Below, one piece after another: positions 33,124 to 45,900 of a stretch of 64,000 nucleotides of DNA. The notes under the pieces were generated by a model. The model was not told where the DNA came from. It did no database searches and worked only from the letters and a program-made list of their open reading frames with translations. A program made the translations under genes and the position numbers. Each line of letters starts with the position of its first letter. Position 1 is the first letter of the stretch. The stretch is from the NCBI GenBank assembly GCA_027886175.1, contig JAJNNQ010000009.1:13303501-13367500 (forward strand), read 5' to 3'. This stretch comes from Phylloscopus collybita (taxonomy: Eukaryota; Chordata; Aves; Passeriformes; Phylloscopidae).

Positions 33124-36100
33124 ATATGTATTGTTTTTTACAGCAGCTGCCAAAGTAGTAAGAAAGTTGTAACACAGTCACATCTCAGATAGCTAAAGCA
33201 ATTTTGATCAATCTTCTGTTTGCCCACAGCAGATCATACCATGACACATTTTGGGCCACAGGCTGTAGAGATTGTGTGTGTGAGGCTGCCAGGTGTCCAA
33301 GCCATCATCAGGGCTGGTGTGTCCTACCTACAGACCTGTGTGTGAGATCCAGAGAACAGCTTAATACCATTAACCAACCATGTGCCTCCTCGGCAACTCC
33401 CATCCTCAAGCCAAGCACCCCAGTTGGCCAACTTTTGCTTTCCAAATTATGAAAACTTTCCAAACTCCGCATGTAATTGACTCCAGCAGCACAGTCAGTG
33501 CTGGCACTTACACATGGTCCCAAACACTCTGTAGAAAGTGCTAAATAATTCTATTTTGTAAAAAAAATAAAAATAAAAATAATAATACAAAGTAGGATAG
33601 CTACAATTTAAATAACAATGCATAATCTTTTGTCAAAAATATATTTCCTTATTTCTAATGTTCCCTCTTCTTTTTCCATTACTTCAGCTCAGTAGCAAAG
33701 ACAGCAATTTCTTTTCTAAAACCTGCTCAATAAAGTGTCTCAAACTTGTTTAAAAAACTTGGGAAGATCTGTAAAGATTTTTAGCTAACCAACTAATATA
33801 GCTAGTAAAAAAAAAGCAACAAGGCAAAGTTCTAGATGCATAGGTTTCCTGAGATTTTTAGAGGCAGCAAATTTTGAGCTGAGTGTGAATCATTTATTTT
33901 GAGTTAAACATAATGGTTTTAATCTGTGAAAAAGAACAGTGGGACTGGCTTCTCGGAAGCTGAGGGGCAGAAGTGTCAGCAAGCAAGAAACAATAAGGTC
34001 ATTTGTAACTCCCAGAGGGAGGGAGAGACGTGAACTTGTCTTTTTTTTATTTCTACATCCATAAGGATGGGAATAGTACTATTTACAGAAATATGTTACA
34101 CTTAAGTGGTGACAGTCAGCCAGGTGAGCCTGTGCTATGTCTTGAACACTCAGGAAATGCTCTGATTAGCCATGTCTCATGTAAGAGCTGTGCCAAATAT
34201 GGAGAAATCATACTGTCCAAAAGGACAGTATTTAAGGACTCTTTTCCTTAAACTCATTCAGTCCTGGAGAGGTTCACAAATACAAATTCAAAATGTTTCA
34301 ACCATTCATATTTGTACAAGCAGTACTACAAAAACAGCTGTCTCCAGATGTGAACTTGAGGGAGAAAATGTTTCAGATGAAAACAATATGTGTATCACTT
34401 AATTTTGAGTCCTGTTGCATGCCAAAATCCTGTGTAAATCTATTAATATCCAAATGAAAACATCATGTACAAGAGCATTACAAGGTGTTCTGCCTTTCTG
34501 CAGACAGACCTGTGGAAGCTACTGAGACTAAGGCAGTATTTCCTGCTGTGCCCATTTTGTGGACCACTTAAGAACTCAGTTATCTCACATTCTTCATTCC
34601 TATATAGAAGTTAATGTAATCTCTCCTCCTACTAGCCTACATTTTTTTCTTTTTTCTACATGCATTGTAGTCATTGTATCTGACAGAATCTTAACTCTGA
34701 TTCAGAATAGTTCCTTTTTCCAGCACGTATGTTCATGCACACATATGCATCTGCTCACACCTGCTCTGTCTATTTTTAAATGCAAACTCTTGAGTGCTCT
34801 GGAGTGAAAAGTTGTGAGAATAAAGCAAGGACAACTTGATCACCTCTCTGCCCTTTTTATACTGCCGGTGTTTATTTTTGTCATATTAGTCTTGATGTGA
34901 TATTCAGCTGACATGACTATGTTTTCAATCAACAATCTTAAATGTAGTGAAATGTGACCTGAAACCTCAAGAATTTGAGTAATACTTTTTGTTCCATGAA
35001 AGCTAACTCTTTTGATAGTGTTCTTCTCAACTGAATTACCTAGAAATAATTCTGATGTATTTTGCTTCAACAATAGTGTGAAGTGGAGGAAGAGTGCTTT
35101 TAGCAGAGCCAACAAGTTTGGTTTAAAATAGCTCAGTATGGGGAGGCACAGTATCTTAATTTAGCCAAGTGTCAGGGTGGCTCAAACACTTTACAAGTTT
35201 TGTTTTGATTTTCAGGTTTTTCCTAATTCCAGCTTCTGCCCAGTCCAAATTTACATGCAATTTTATGCAAGAGGCAAAGAGTACAATCTGTCAAATTTTG
35301 TTTATCATCTGCAGGCATCTGATTTCCTAGCTTCCTGAAAATGATGAAAGCAAGCTCAGGGATCCTCATTCCCTTAGGGCAGCAGCACAGTTCCAGTGCA
35401 GGCTGGCAGGGAGGCTGGTGCAGGAAATTGGAGCCTGGCAGTGTGGCACGTATGTCCCCTCACACCGTGCCAGAGGGCCCGTGCTGCCCGGCAGCCCCTC
35501 CTCCTGCCTTCTCCCTTCCTCTGCAGCCACAGCCAAGGTGAACCTTAGCTCCCTTCAGATCAGTTACTCCGTATTTTTAGCAAAATATGTGAGCAGAAAA
35601 TGATGCTGTTGGAAATTCTGTAAGAGGAAAACAAAGGTGGAAATTAGAGTACACATTTCCTTCCAGCAGCAGGCAGTGCTGTGAAGTAAGTGGTCTCTCA
35701 CTTGTGACCATTTGACTAGGAGCACCTGTGGGCTGTGGAAGCAGTAAGTGTGGTAAATTCCATACGTGCAGACAGAGACAATCCTCCAGAATTCTTCCAG
35801 TATGTCTGGAGTATCTTATGCCCTTCATTACAATACTTAACGAAGAAATATTTTTAACCCAGTTAAGTGCTTTTTTCTGGGCGCCTCTTGGTGATTAGAC
35901 TTGATATGGTCTGGCATCAGGCATGAATGCTTTGATAAATAATTAAAAAAATAATCTAAGTACTGTAGGCAGAAACCAGAACTATAAGTCAAGACTGGTG
36001 GATTCTGGATTACTAAACTGGAGGAAGATTTTTTTTTTCCCCTCCACTTGCAGCAGGTAAAGTCAAGAGTGCCAAAGAAATGACAGCCATTCTATCTGCT

Positions 36101-37479
36101 ACTCTGTGTCAAGGTACAGATGTGGAAAAGCTCCTAAGTCACTTTGTGCCATTTTGAAGACCAGCAAAAAAGGAAGCAAATGAGTAGAAATAAGTATCCC
36201 ATGGAAATTTCAATCTTCTGATACCAAATTCCAACTGTAGGACATGCTGGCCTGTGTTGAGCTTCGTTTTTACTTATGCCTTTGCTTTGATGAAAGGTAC
36301 CAGAAAATCCAGAGCTGGTATTTTCCCAACTCCGAATGTATGCTCTGGGCTTTCACCCAGAGCTTTCTGTCACCACTGCACATTAGCATGAGATTATATG
36401 ACATATACCACTTGACATATATCACTTGAAAAGTAGTTAAGGACAGTAATCATAACAAATGGTCTTATAAAATGCAGCGCCAAATGCCAGATAAATATTT
36501 CTACACATGTATACAAAAGCATATTTTACATAGTTGTCTACTAGACAAGATCTTTGTCAAGTTTTTTTGGGTTTTGACCTTTGAGCCATTACATTAAGCC
36601 TTTCCAAGTGGCATACATACTCTGTATAGTTCTTTCAGGAGTAATTGTGCTATTTGCGCACTCTTGGAGTTGGAGAGCCTAATTCTGCATCAACTTTGTT
36701 TCCCTGGCTGCCTCAGTGGGATGGAAGCCGTATGGGTATTTCTCTTCAGAATGTGTGAGCAGCATAACAATTAGTACTGGCTAGGAAACAAGCACTCAGT
36801 TTCATGAAAGTTGGTGGGATGAAAAGTTGCATTTGCTTTTCCTCTGCACTAAATTAAACCTTGAGAAATGCTTTGCACAAAAGAAAAGTACAGCAGCCTC
36901 ATCAGAAATCATGGTAAGATCCCTCACTGATAGGATGTAGCTTTGGTACAGCTCTCACTTACTTGCAAACTCAACTATCACAGTTGTTTATATTTTTTAT
37001 ATAAATTGAGTATGTCTTGAGTAAAAAATATTTTCTTTGTATCCCAATTCAGGTACAAAGAATGAGTCACTAAACATGCGTGTCCCACTCTGCAGAGCAG
37101 TGCTTTGAACAGTACACTTTGGAATGTGTTTCTCTAGTTTGCCTAGGACATAATTTTCTGATGTCTCAATAGAAAGGCATAACAAAAAGTGGTGAAGGTG
37201 ATACAAAAGAATGAAGCAGCCTGTTTCCCCAAACTGTTCTGGAGCTACTCCACCTCCCTCCCCACCAGAGCAGCGTGTTTGTATGTAGATCTCTTGGCAT
37301 GTTGCCTTGTTCCTTGACAAAATCAATGTGCAAACCCGAGCTATGACTTTGCTTTTTTACAAACCCACTGCTTTGACTAAAGTAAAAAAGAAATTGGGAA
37401 TTTAAAAATACAAGAAGCAGCACTGGTGGCAGCAGGAAATTCTTCAGGAACAGCAAAGCTCAGGATGCACCTGTAGAAA

Positions 37480-37760
37480 CACCAGGCTCTCCAAAAGAAA
37501 GGGAAGGAGCAGATGGGATGACACTGAAGAGAGCCAGCAGGGGAAACAACCACAGAAATGGGAGGAAGACGCTTGGTCCAAAGAGGGAAAGTGTTTTGGA
37601 CCCTTTGGGATCTTCGTTTACAATAAACAAAGAAGAAAATCAGTGTTTGGTGTCTGTTACCCTGTCTCTCAGAGAACAGCACCGTCAGTGCTGTCAGGGC
37701 TCCAACTGGCGACGAGCGAGCTCGCACAGCCAACACGCGGAGAGGCCGGGGCTGCTCAGA
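37480..37760 (+). mobile_element. Possible decayed LTR fragment
   Basis: The word acaataaacaa at about 37620 carries an AATAAA signal. It is followed by GT-rich sequence (gtgtttggtgtctgttaccc), a ctctcagagaaca end, and then an isolated GC-rich patch with aactggcgacgagcg. This arrangement resembles R-U5 and leader sequence of an old endogenous retrovirus. No coding remnants are recognised, and a 161-codon minus-strand frame across it looks accidental. Confidence 0.25.
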
Positions 37761-38281
37761 CAGACAAGGGAAAGGAACCAGGCTGTGCATGACTGTGTGG
37801 AGAATGATCAAAGGATAGCTGTTTCCAAACAACCCTGCCCTGGACATCAGCTTTAAATGCACATCCAGTCATATTGTATTAGTTTGTAAGGCAGTCAAAA
37901 TGGATCAAAGTCAAATCAGAGCTGAAGGACAGATGTCACCACTTCTGAGACTGCTCAGGGTATGTCTCTGTTCTTGTCAGTGCATCTCACCAGTTGCTTC
38001 ATTCTGCTGAAATAATATGACTGTTCATAAATCACATCCTAGAAAGAAACAATTTAAAATATGCAATTCCAGTGCCATTTCAGTAGAGCATAACACTAAG
38101 GGAAAAAGCAGACAATTAATTCAGGAATCTTAAGCTCTGTTATTGGCCTTGAAAAGTTCTTACCTCTTATGCTGTGTCCATAGCCTAGTGTGAAACAATG
38201 TCATATAAAATATTTGAGGTAGTTTTCTATGGGATGCCTGGTAGGAGTTTTCTGATCAGGAAGATTTTTAGAGAAATTAAC

Positions 38282-38300
38282 ATATATATATATATATATA
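38282..38300. repeat. (TA)n microsatellite
   Basis: Nine to ten perfect TA units lie in AT-rich intergenic DNA. Confidence 0.95.
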
Positions 38301-39696
38301 AAATTTAAAAAGCTTTTAAAAATATCCCCGAACCATTAATTAAACAAGAACTTCGCAGGAAAACAGGCAAACGGGAATAATCATCCATATAAGATAAACA
38401 TAACTTACCAGGTAATCAGAAAGATTTTGTAAATTAATTTACTGAATAGGAAAATCTAGCACTTACTGATAGAAGATTTCTCCTCAATGCAGTAACACAG
38501 TGTTTGAAGAGGGGAAAAGATAATTCCTTCCTTTCTTCTTCTAGTTGTGATCTCCCATGTGAAAGTAAGGACATTTGGAAGGACACAAATGAGGTGAGAT
38601 GGAGATTGTATTCTAGTATTCAAGGACTCAGAGTCCACGACTTCTGAGTTATCAAATCCCTAATGGAAATAATTTTGGGGAAAAAAACCCCAAATTTATC
38701 CTGACACAGCCATGCTACAACTCTTTACTACAGTTTCCTTTAATCAAATCAATTTCTTCCAAAAATACTGATCTAAGAGGAAGCATTTCTCAAAAATCTT
38801 TACAAAATCATGTGGATGGGTGTCAGAATCTTGTAGAAGTCTGAACACCACAGCTCTCCATGAGACACTTATGTATGCTATAGCAACAAATCTTCCAAAA
38901 CAATATCAGAAAGTTATCCAGAAAGGATAATTTCTTCTACTATCTAGAGAGCATTGTCAAGAAGATGAAACTATACTCTTTTTCCTGGGATGCACAGTGA
39001 AAAGGTAAAGGACAATGGTCAAACAGTGAAGCAAGGGCAATTCTGATTAAACATCAAAAAAATCACCATGAGAATGGCTTCCCAAAGAGATTGACTCTTC
39101 ATCTATAAAGGTGGAAGAAAAAAGCTGAAGAACTGAAGAGCACCCTGAGTAACCAAATCTAACCTTATACTTACCCATGATCTGAGCAATTGCTGGGGCC
39201 AGATAACCTGCAGACACCCCTACATCATTCAGTGATATTTTAAGTTTTTGAAGTATGGCAATGACTAAATGTCTTCTTTCTGGAAGGGCCTGTCACACAT
39301 AGTATTGTCCTCTTTTTTTATTTCATGGCACTAATGCCTAACTGGAAAGACAGCTTTATTTTTATAACATCCTTAGCCATCCATAGAATTTTAGCAGTCA
39401 TAATGGATTCATTTACTTTAAAACCTGATGCCTAACGTGTTTTATCAAGAGCACTAAAAATTCTAATTTAGGCAGCACAAATACTACTCCACAGCATGTT
39501 GCATTCACCTTGAGCTACCTGGAGGTTTCTCTTATATGTAATTGACTTCAGCTATTTTCTTCAAGGAAACATTAGCTAGTTTTCCATCTGTCTTCAATTC
39601 CCTAAATCCCAGTATCTTTGGGGACCTGTCTGATAAAGTTCTTTAGCTGGCCATTAGAAAACATTCTGCAAATCATTATCACAAAATGATAGCTTC

Positions 39697-39790
39697 AGAG
39701 AATCATAGGTTGAGGCACCTCTCAAAGACAAGAGTAGCTTTGCAGTGACGTAAGCCAGCCTGTCCTTACAACCCTCAGGTGTATCTCGTC
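39697..39790 (-). mobile_element. Possible CR1 scrap, antisense
   Basis: The word cagagaatcataggttga resembles the reverse complement of a CR1 terminus. The adjacent sequence is too diverged to confirm it. Confidence 0.25.
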
Positions 39791-39975
39791 TGGGACTTGT
39801 ATTCACCAAGCATGCTTAAGTGGTCCATAACTCAATCTTTCTATGAGTAGTCATTTTCTGCCCAAAGCTCCTATGTGACTATTGTAGGCACAAAGACCCT
39901 ATGGGACATAGAACAGACCTTGCCAGTGAAGAGAATGTTAAGTTTTTGAGTCGCTTCTGCTTTATCAGTGTTCTT

Positions 39976-40313
39976 TGAGACTGGGTTGTGGGGGTGGGCA
40001 ATGCCCTGGTGGCCCTGCCCTGGAGGGAGGCCTGAGAAGAATTGCACAATCTCCCTGCAGAGCCCTAAGATAAGGAAACAAGCTTTCAGTCACAGCGACC
40101 ACCAAAGAACCCACAATCCTCCAGGAGATTTTATGTAGATCTGTTGTAAACGATTGGCTTTGTACCCTTTCCCCTCCCACCCTAGTTTCCCATAAAAACC
40201 CCCTGGGTCCCACTAGTCCCATCCCTGGCCCCCTCTGCTGGTACTTTGCAATAAAGCTACTTCATGTGGAATCACCAAACGGGACCCTCTCTCTCTTTCC
40301 CGGGCCGGCTACA
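39976..40313 (+). mobile_element. LTR of an endogenous retrovirus (solo LTR-like)
   Basis: The parts of an LTR occur in order on the plus strand: TG at the start, an inverted CCAAT (gattgg, about 40152), a TATA-like cataaaaa (40191-40198), an AATAAA signal (40250-40255), a C/T-rich U5-like run, and a possible ACA end at 40311-40313. No clear target-site duplication is visible at these edges, so the element may extend to about 40700, where sequence of similar style continues. No gag, pol or env remnant is seen next to it. Confidence 0.6.
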
Positions 40314-42880
40314 AGAGGAGCAGATCTCACGGGGCAGGAGCTGAGGAATCACTGAGCTGAAATCACACAAGCTGAACAATCACTGCTCTGCTCCCTGTGG
40401 AGACGCTCTCTGCCAGCTGAGGAGCGCCCTGACCCCCCCAGGAAGCTGTCTTTAACCAGACACCTTTTGGGGTGGCTGTGGCCCTCTGGGTCTGAACTGC
40501 GGACCCCAGCACCAGCTGGAATATCCTGGGTCACCTACCCTGTTCAGCAGTGGCTCCATCTTTTTCTTGTGTTTGTTCAGCTTCATGTGTGTCTGTGGAA
40601 GCCACTCCTGGTGCCCTTCCACACCTCACCAATTTTAACATTGCTTTAGGTTTGGCTCTCTTAACTTCTTCCCTGGTGGTCTGTCACCCACACAGAGCCA
40701 GCTAGGACTCCCCTGGTCCCATAGCTCCTGACTTTAGAGACATCCAGGTGTTGCTACATCCAGAATGGACCCTTAGAGACACATTCACCCCCTTACTCCC
40801 AAGTCACCTGCTCACCAGCTCACACAATCACTCCCATGCCCACACTCACTGCAGCCACCAGCACCAGGAACACAGACCCACAGCTGTACTCACACCCCCT
40901 ACACGCCCAGGCACACTGACTGGAAAACCATCACCCAGGGAAGGGCTGGGAAGGAGATGGAGAAGTCAGGACAGACTGCCCCAATCAGGCACAGAGCATA
41001 GCCAAGCAAACTGACCAGCCAACTATTCACATGCAGTTGCCTTTTTAAATCCCTTACCCATCTACTTTACCAGTCTTGTTCCTCACAATCTACCTAAATC
41101 CCTCTTGTACCACCTTTGCTTCCCCTCCTAGACATCTAAGTTTTCTGTGATCATGAACTGCTTTTCTCTTGCATCACACAATATATCCCAGGAAGAATAT
41201 TACTTGGTTTCCCTACCCAGCCGTTGTCTCTCCAAGCTCCCTTGTGGGCATGCAGATAAGCTTTACCACATAATTTAACAGTCTGGGAAATGTTTCTACA
41301 TTCCTCCCAGATAGTCCATCCCTGCTTCTGCTCTCCTCTTATTCTTTCTTCCAACATTTGAGCTTGGTCAGGAATTCCTGATTTGGCCAAGCTGGCCTCC
41401 TGCCACAGCTTTGTCTTCCTGCCCTTTGGAATAGGCTACTCTCATGCTTTGATATTGTCCTTGAATCAATTTGTTCTCTTGGCCTCCTTTGATGTTCAGT
41501 AGCTCTTGAACATCACAGCCTGGGTCACACCCACCAGGTCTCTGGAGAAACCACAGTCATTCAGTCACAAATGTTTCTGTCACACCAAACTTAATGCATT
41601 TACAGTTCTGTATCTGTTCTCCTTCATAAAGCCATTTTCCAACATTCCCAAAGCAGTAATTTTGACCAAGAGTCTGTTCTGATCATAAAATTTCCCATCC
41701 TGCTGATTGACATCTAGAAATGAGTCACTGACTTCATGAGTTTTGAGAAAACTACTATTAGATCAATTTATCCCCTATAAAACACAGGGGAGCACCATTT
41801 CTATACTGTACCAGGTCACTGAAAGACAACCCAGTCACTGCTGGTGCCCAGCACCAGAGCACTGGACTGATCTGTCCTGAGAGGTTGGTTTTGTACATAT
41901 AAACTTGCAGAAGTGGGGCAGAGGCAGAGAGCTGCAGAAGATGGCAAAAAAAAGCTGCAAGGATGGAGGGGGGATCTTCATGAGCAGCCCAAGCAGGTCC
42001 ACTGGGCACTGTGTAAGCTTTTTCCCATTTGCAGATCTGACAGATAGACCAGGTCATCCAGTAACTCACACAAGAATAAAATGGCTTTGTGCTGGTGGCC
42101 TTGTCATCCCCCACCCTGCCCTTCAGCAGTGCACAAGTATCATATTTGAGAAAGAGGAGGGGAAAGGAATGGGGGAGGGAGACTGGTGCAAGCCTGTGCA
42201 AATATAGGAGGGTTTTGTCTTGAATCAAGTGTTCTCATTTTGGTGTTGCTTTGTCACATGCTGTTGTGCTGGCTCTTTCTGGTTCTACAATTCAAAATTG
42301 GTGCATCAGCCTTGGGATGCAGTCCAGCATTAAGCTCTTTATGCACGTGTTTTCTATATTAGTTACACAGAAAGCAGAACCACTATCATATTTGTTACAT
42401 TTTATCTGTATTGTTATTTCTTTCTAATACCCTCAACTTCTTGCTCAAGTTTCGAGAAGCAAGTACATCCTGTATAGCCAGGCATACATGCAGGGCAGCA
42501 AAAAGGTCACCAACAAAAGCTACAAGGCACAGTGGTGACATTTGTTCCTCCCACACTCTCCTTGTGTGAGAAGGCATAGGAAAAAATAGTTGGTTCCAGT
42601 GGAGGGAGCAGAGTGTATTGTTGAGAGGACACAGCCTTTGTGCTCATCAGCATGGGCTGATCCAGCACTCTCGTTTCCCCACCCAAACCCCTCTGCAGTG
42701 CATGAAACAAAACAAATCAACTTCCACGTGGAAAAACAGGCTGCTTGCAAGTGATACAGGTGAAAGAGATGGAAAGCCCCAGCAGCCTGTAGTGGGCAAA
42801 CCACAAATAATGACTCATCAATTTCTAGGAGGAATTTCTGTGCCCTGGGTCCAGCAGCTTCAGCCTGTTGCTCTGTGGTC

Positions 42881-42945
42881 ATAGAATCACAGAATCACTT
42901 TGGTTGGAAAGGCTTCTAAGATCATTGAGTCCAACCATTAACTTA
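42881..42945 (-). mobile_element. CR1 LINE 3' terminus, antisense
   Basis: The plus strand reads atagaatcacagaatcactt, then tggttggaaaggcttctaag, then atcattgagtccaacc. This is the reverse complement of the standard CR1 end. Only the last 65 nt or so are recognisable. Confidence 0.88.
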
Positions 42946-45900
42946 ACAGGTCAGGTGGGTTTGCTCTTGCCTGCAGCACTCCTTGGAGGACTTGTGCATG
43001 AAGCAGCCTGGATGACTTCCCAGTTCCAAACCCAGGGGGGTTAGCCCCAAAACATGGAGCAATGTGTGTGCATCCACAACTAGATGCAGCATAAACAGTG
43101 ATGAGAGCTGGTGTTCTCCTGCCTGAGTGGTACAGCAGCAGGTAATGGCAATGATCTGCCCCATACCTCTCCTTCTTCCTAAGGAGGGGTAATATTCCTC
43201 ATGATGACCTTACTTGCAGCAAAAATAAGAATAAAGTGGGCATATTGAGAACTCTCACAGAGTGCATAGTCACATTTGCAAGTAATATAGGTATCTGGAC
43301 TTGGGAAAGTCACTTTCTATCCAGCAATTCTTAAATATAAGGATGCCTAAAATCTGATAGTGTTTCTGTTTGCACTGAGAAATCCTGGGTGCTTAAACAA
43401 AAGTGCATTAGCAAGATCACAAGTGTCCACTCAGAGGCAGATAGCAATTAAGAAATTACTGATTCTCCCAACAAATTAGTTCAGGAGCACCCCCTCACAA
43501 AAATTCAGTAGCAGTGAGACAATGTGCATGGCCCCCTCCCCACAGAAAGCGTTTCTAGTTTCAAGGACTGGTGCACAACTAATTCCTCTTCAATTTTTCA
43601 GGATAGTTAGAAGAAGAGGTCAGGACTGAAATGTTAGAGATCTGAAAAGCTGCAAGTGTCTAAAATAAAACAATGAAAATACAGTTATATGTCTTTAAAC
43701 TCAATGGTCGATTTTACAGCTACATTACTGGTTGCTTCAGTGAACTACTTAGACATAGGACTGGTACAAATTAAATCACCATTTGAAGAAGACAGGAATT
43801 CAATGTAGTAGTCCAAAGTTATAAGATAAATGCAGCAAACCCTCAGCTTCAGTTGATTGGAGGAAGCTAAATCTGTCTGTACACTTGCCACACAATTTCA
43901 TGCAGTGAAGTTGTTGTGTGCTAGCAGAGTCCTGCCCTTTGTATACAAACCACACAGGAAACACAGAAAGGCTTATGAACTTTCAAACAGTTTATTTATG
44001 CAGCAAGGCATAGAGAGAAAAGCAGGCAATGTTCTTTCAAAGAATTGAAAAAATGCTGAAGAGATTAAAAAAATTAAAATATTATCGAACATTTTAGTAT
44101 CAGATTAGATGGCAAGGGTCTGACAGCCAGTTACCTCATCTATCAGGTAGATTTTATATTGCACGTGCAGCAAGTGGTGTCACTTATTTAGCCCAGCACG
44201 GTACTTTGTGTCACTGCTGTTTTCAGCCTTGCATGTGGGAAGAGAATTTCCCTTGAGCCTGGTTTACAAAAGAAAGGAGGTCTATGCAATCACTTGGTTT
44301 GCTTCTCTGTTCCTCTCTTCATCAGCCTTTTTACTCCCAAATTCTTGTGAACTAATTAGCCAATTTCAACCAGAATCTTACTGGGCTGCAGAAGCTTTGT
44401 TCTTGTTATTTCTGTGAATGGAAGCCAGACTATCCTGTTCTGAAGAGATTAACCCTCCCTGATATCTGATACTTAGGGTTGGACATATAATGAAGCGTTT
44501 TTGTCATCAGAAGTAATCTTAAAGAATTTACAGGAGAAGCAAGTGTCATTAGAGTAGAAATCTGTGTGCAGTAACATAAAGTGATCAATAAAGACTTTAT
44601 GTGACAATACTGAAGAAGAAAACTGTGTAACATCAACCAGGTGAACAAAAAAGGTTTGGTGTTGGGAAGGGAATACTGATGCCCAGACCAGCTCCATGAA
44701 GCTGATCAAGTAAACAGGAGTATATATAACATGTCCTGTGTTCCCAGCAGCAGATATGGCTGTGCAGAAGACACAAATGGGGTATTTTTCATGTGCTTTA
44801 GATGGCCACCAGTGCAGGTTCAGAGATAAGGTACCATTGCCTCTCTGCCAGTCTCTTTGCCTGCCTATAGCTTTAGGTTATAGCTCTAGGTTAGGTGCAG
44901 TGGAGGCTGCCACCAGGAAATTAGAGAGCAACTTACAGGTTAAATAGTTCCTATATGCTGTAGGTCATGCACTGGGCCCACAGCAGGGCTGCCTGGGAAA
45001 ATTTACATTTTAGCAGTATCTGCAGAGGAGGTGAAAGAAAGAAGAGCTGAGCTGGACGCCCAGACACCAAGTTACAAAGGCTTTTCTTTGCAGGAGCTGG
45101 TGAATGTAATTAAATGGCACATATTTCTTCACAGCTGTCACTTTGTGCTAGCTGGTTTCCTTGTCCCAGCCCTTTTATAACTTTGTTTTCAGTGTCCATC
45201 CCAAACATTCTCTAAATGTTATGACAGCATTTGCCCTGTGAAACTGGGAAGCAGTGAGAAGACTACAGTCACTGCTATTCCAACGAAATCCAGAAAAGAT
45301 ATAATTTCTTTAATTATTATAACAGCTTTTGCTCTTTTCAGATCAATTTCCCTCATTTGTAAGTTCTGCTGATGAGTGACATCCAGAAATTACAGGTGTC
45401 CACAGTACTGGGAGTTTTTGGTGGCACTGTGGGTATTGTGGTTGTTTTGGAAAGATTCAGTCACATCTGCTACACACCACCTTTTTTCAGCAATTTCTAC
45501 TGTGAAGGATTCTTTCTCTCCTCAGCCATGCTTTGGGTGCCAGAACTATTTCCATTTGACAGCAAAAAAAGAAGAAGATAATCAAAAGTTTGAGTGATCA
45601 GGCCTTGGGAACAGCTGGAGGATGGTCTTTATCCCTAGTTTCCTCAAAAATATCATCCACAGAACTCTCAGGTAGCAGTGTGAGCTTGCTGCTTTTGTCT
45701 TACAGTACTCCTATGCTGTTGGATAAATTGTACTTAATACAGAACCATTTTTATCAAGTTCCATGCTACAATTACATGGTGTCAAGGCAAAGGCTGGCAA
45801 TAAGGTTCCTGAAGTATTTCTCTCTTCTGATCTTTTACACACACTTTCTAATCATCTCGCCTGAAGGTTTAGTGTAAAGGCTTTCAAAAAGTACACACAC

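Noticed and set aside
37377..37862. Opposed frames of 161 (minus) and 112 (plus) codons between BST1 and CD38
   Set aside because: There is no family similarity. The region looks like mobile-element debris or locally GC-richer DNA that lacks stops.
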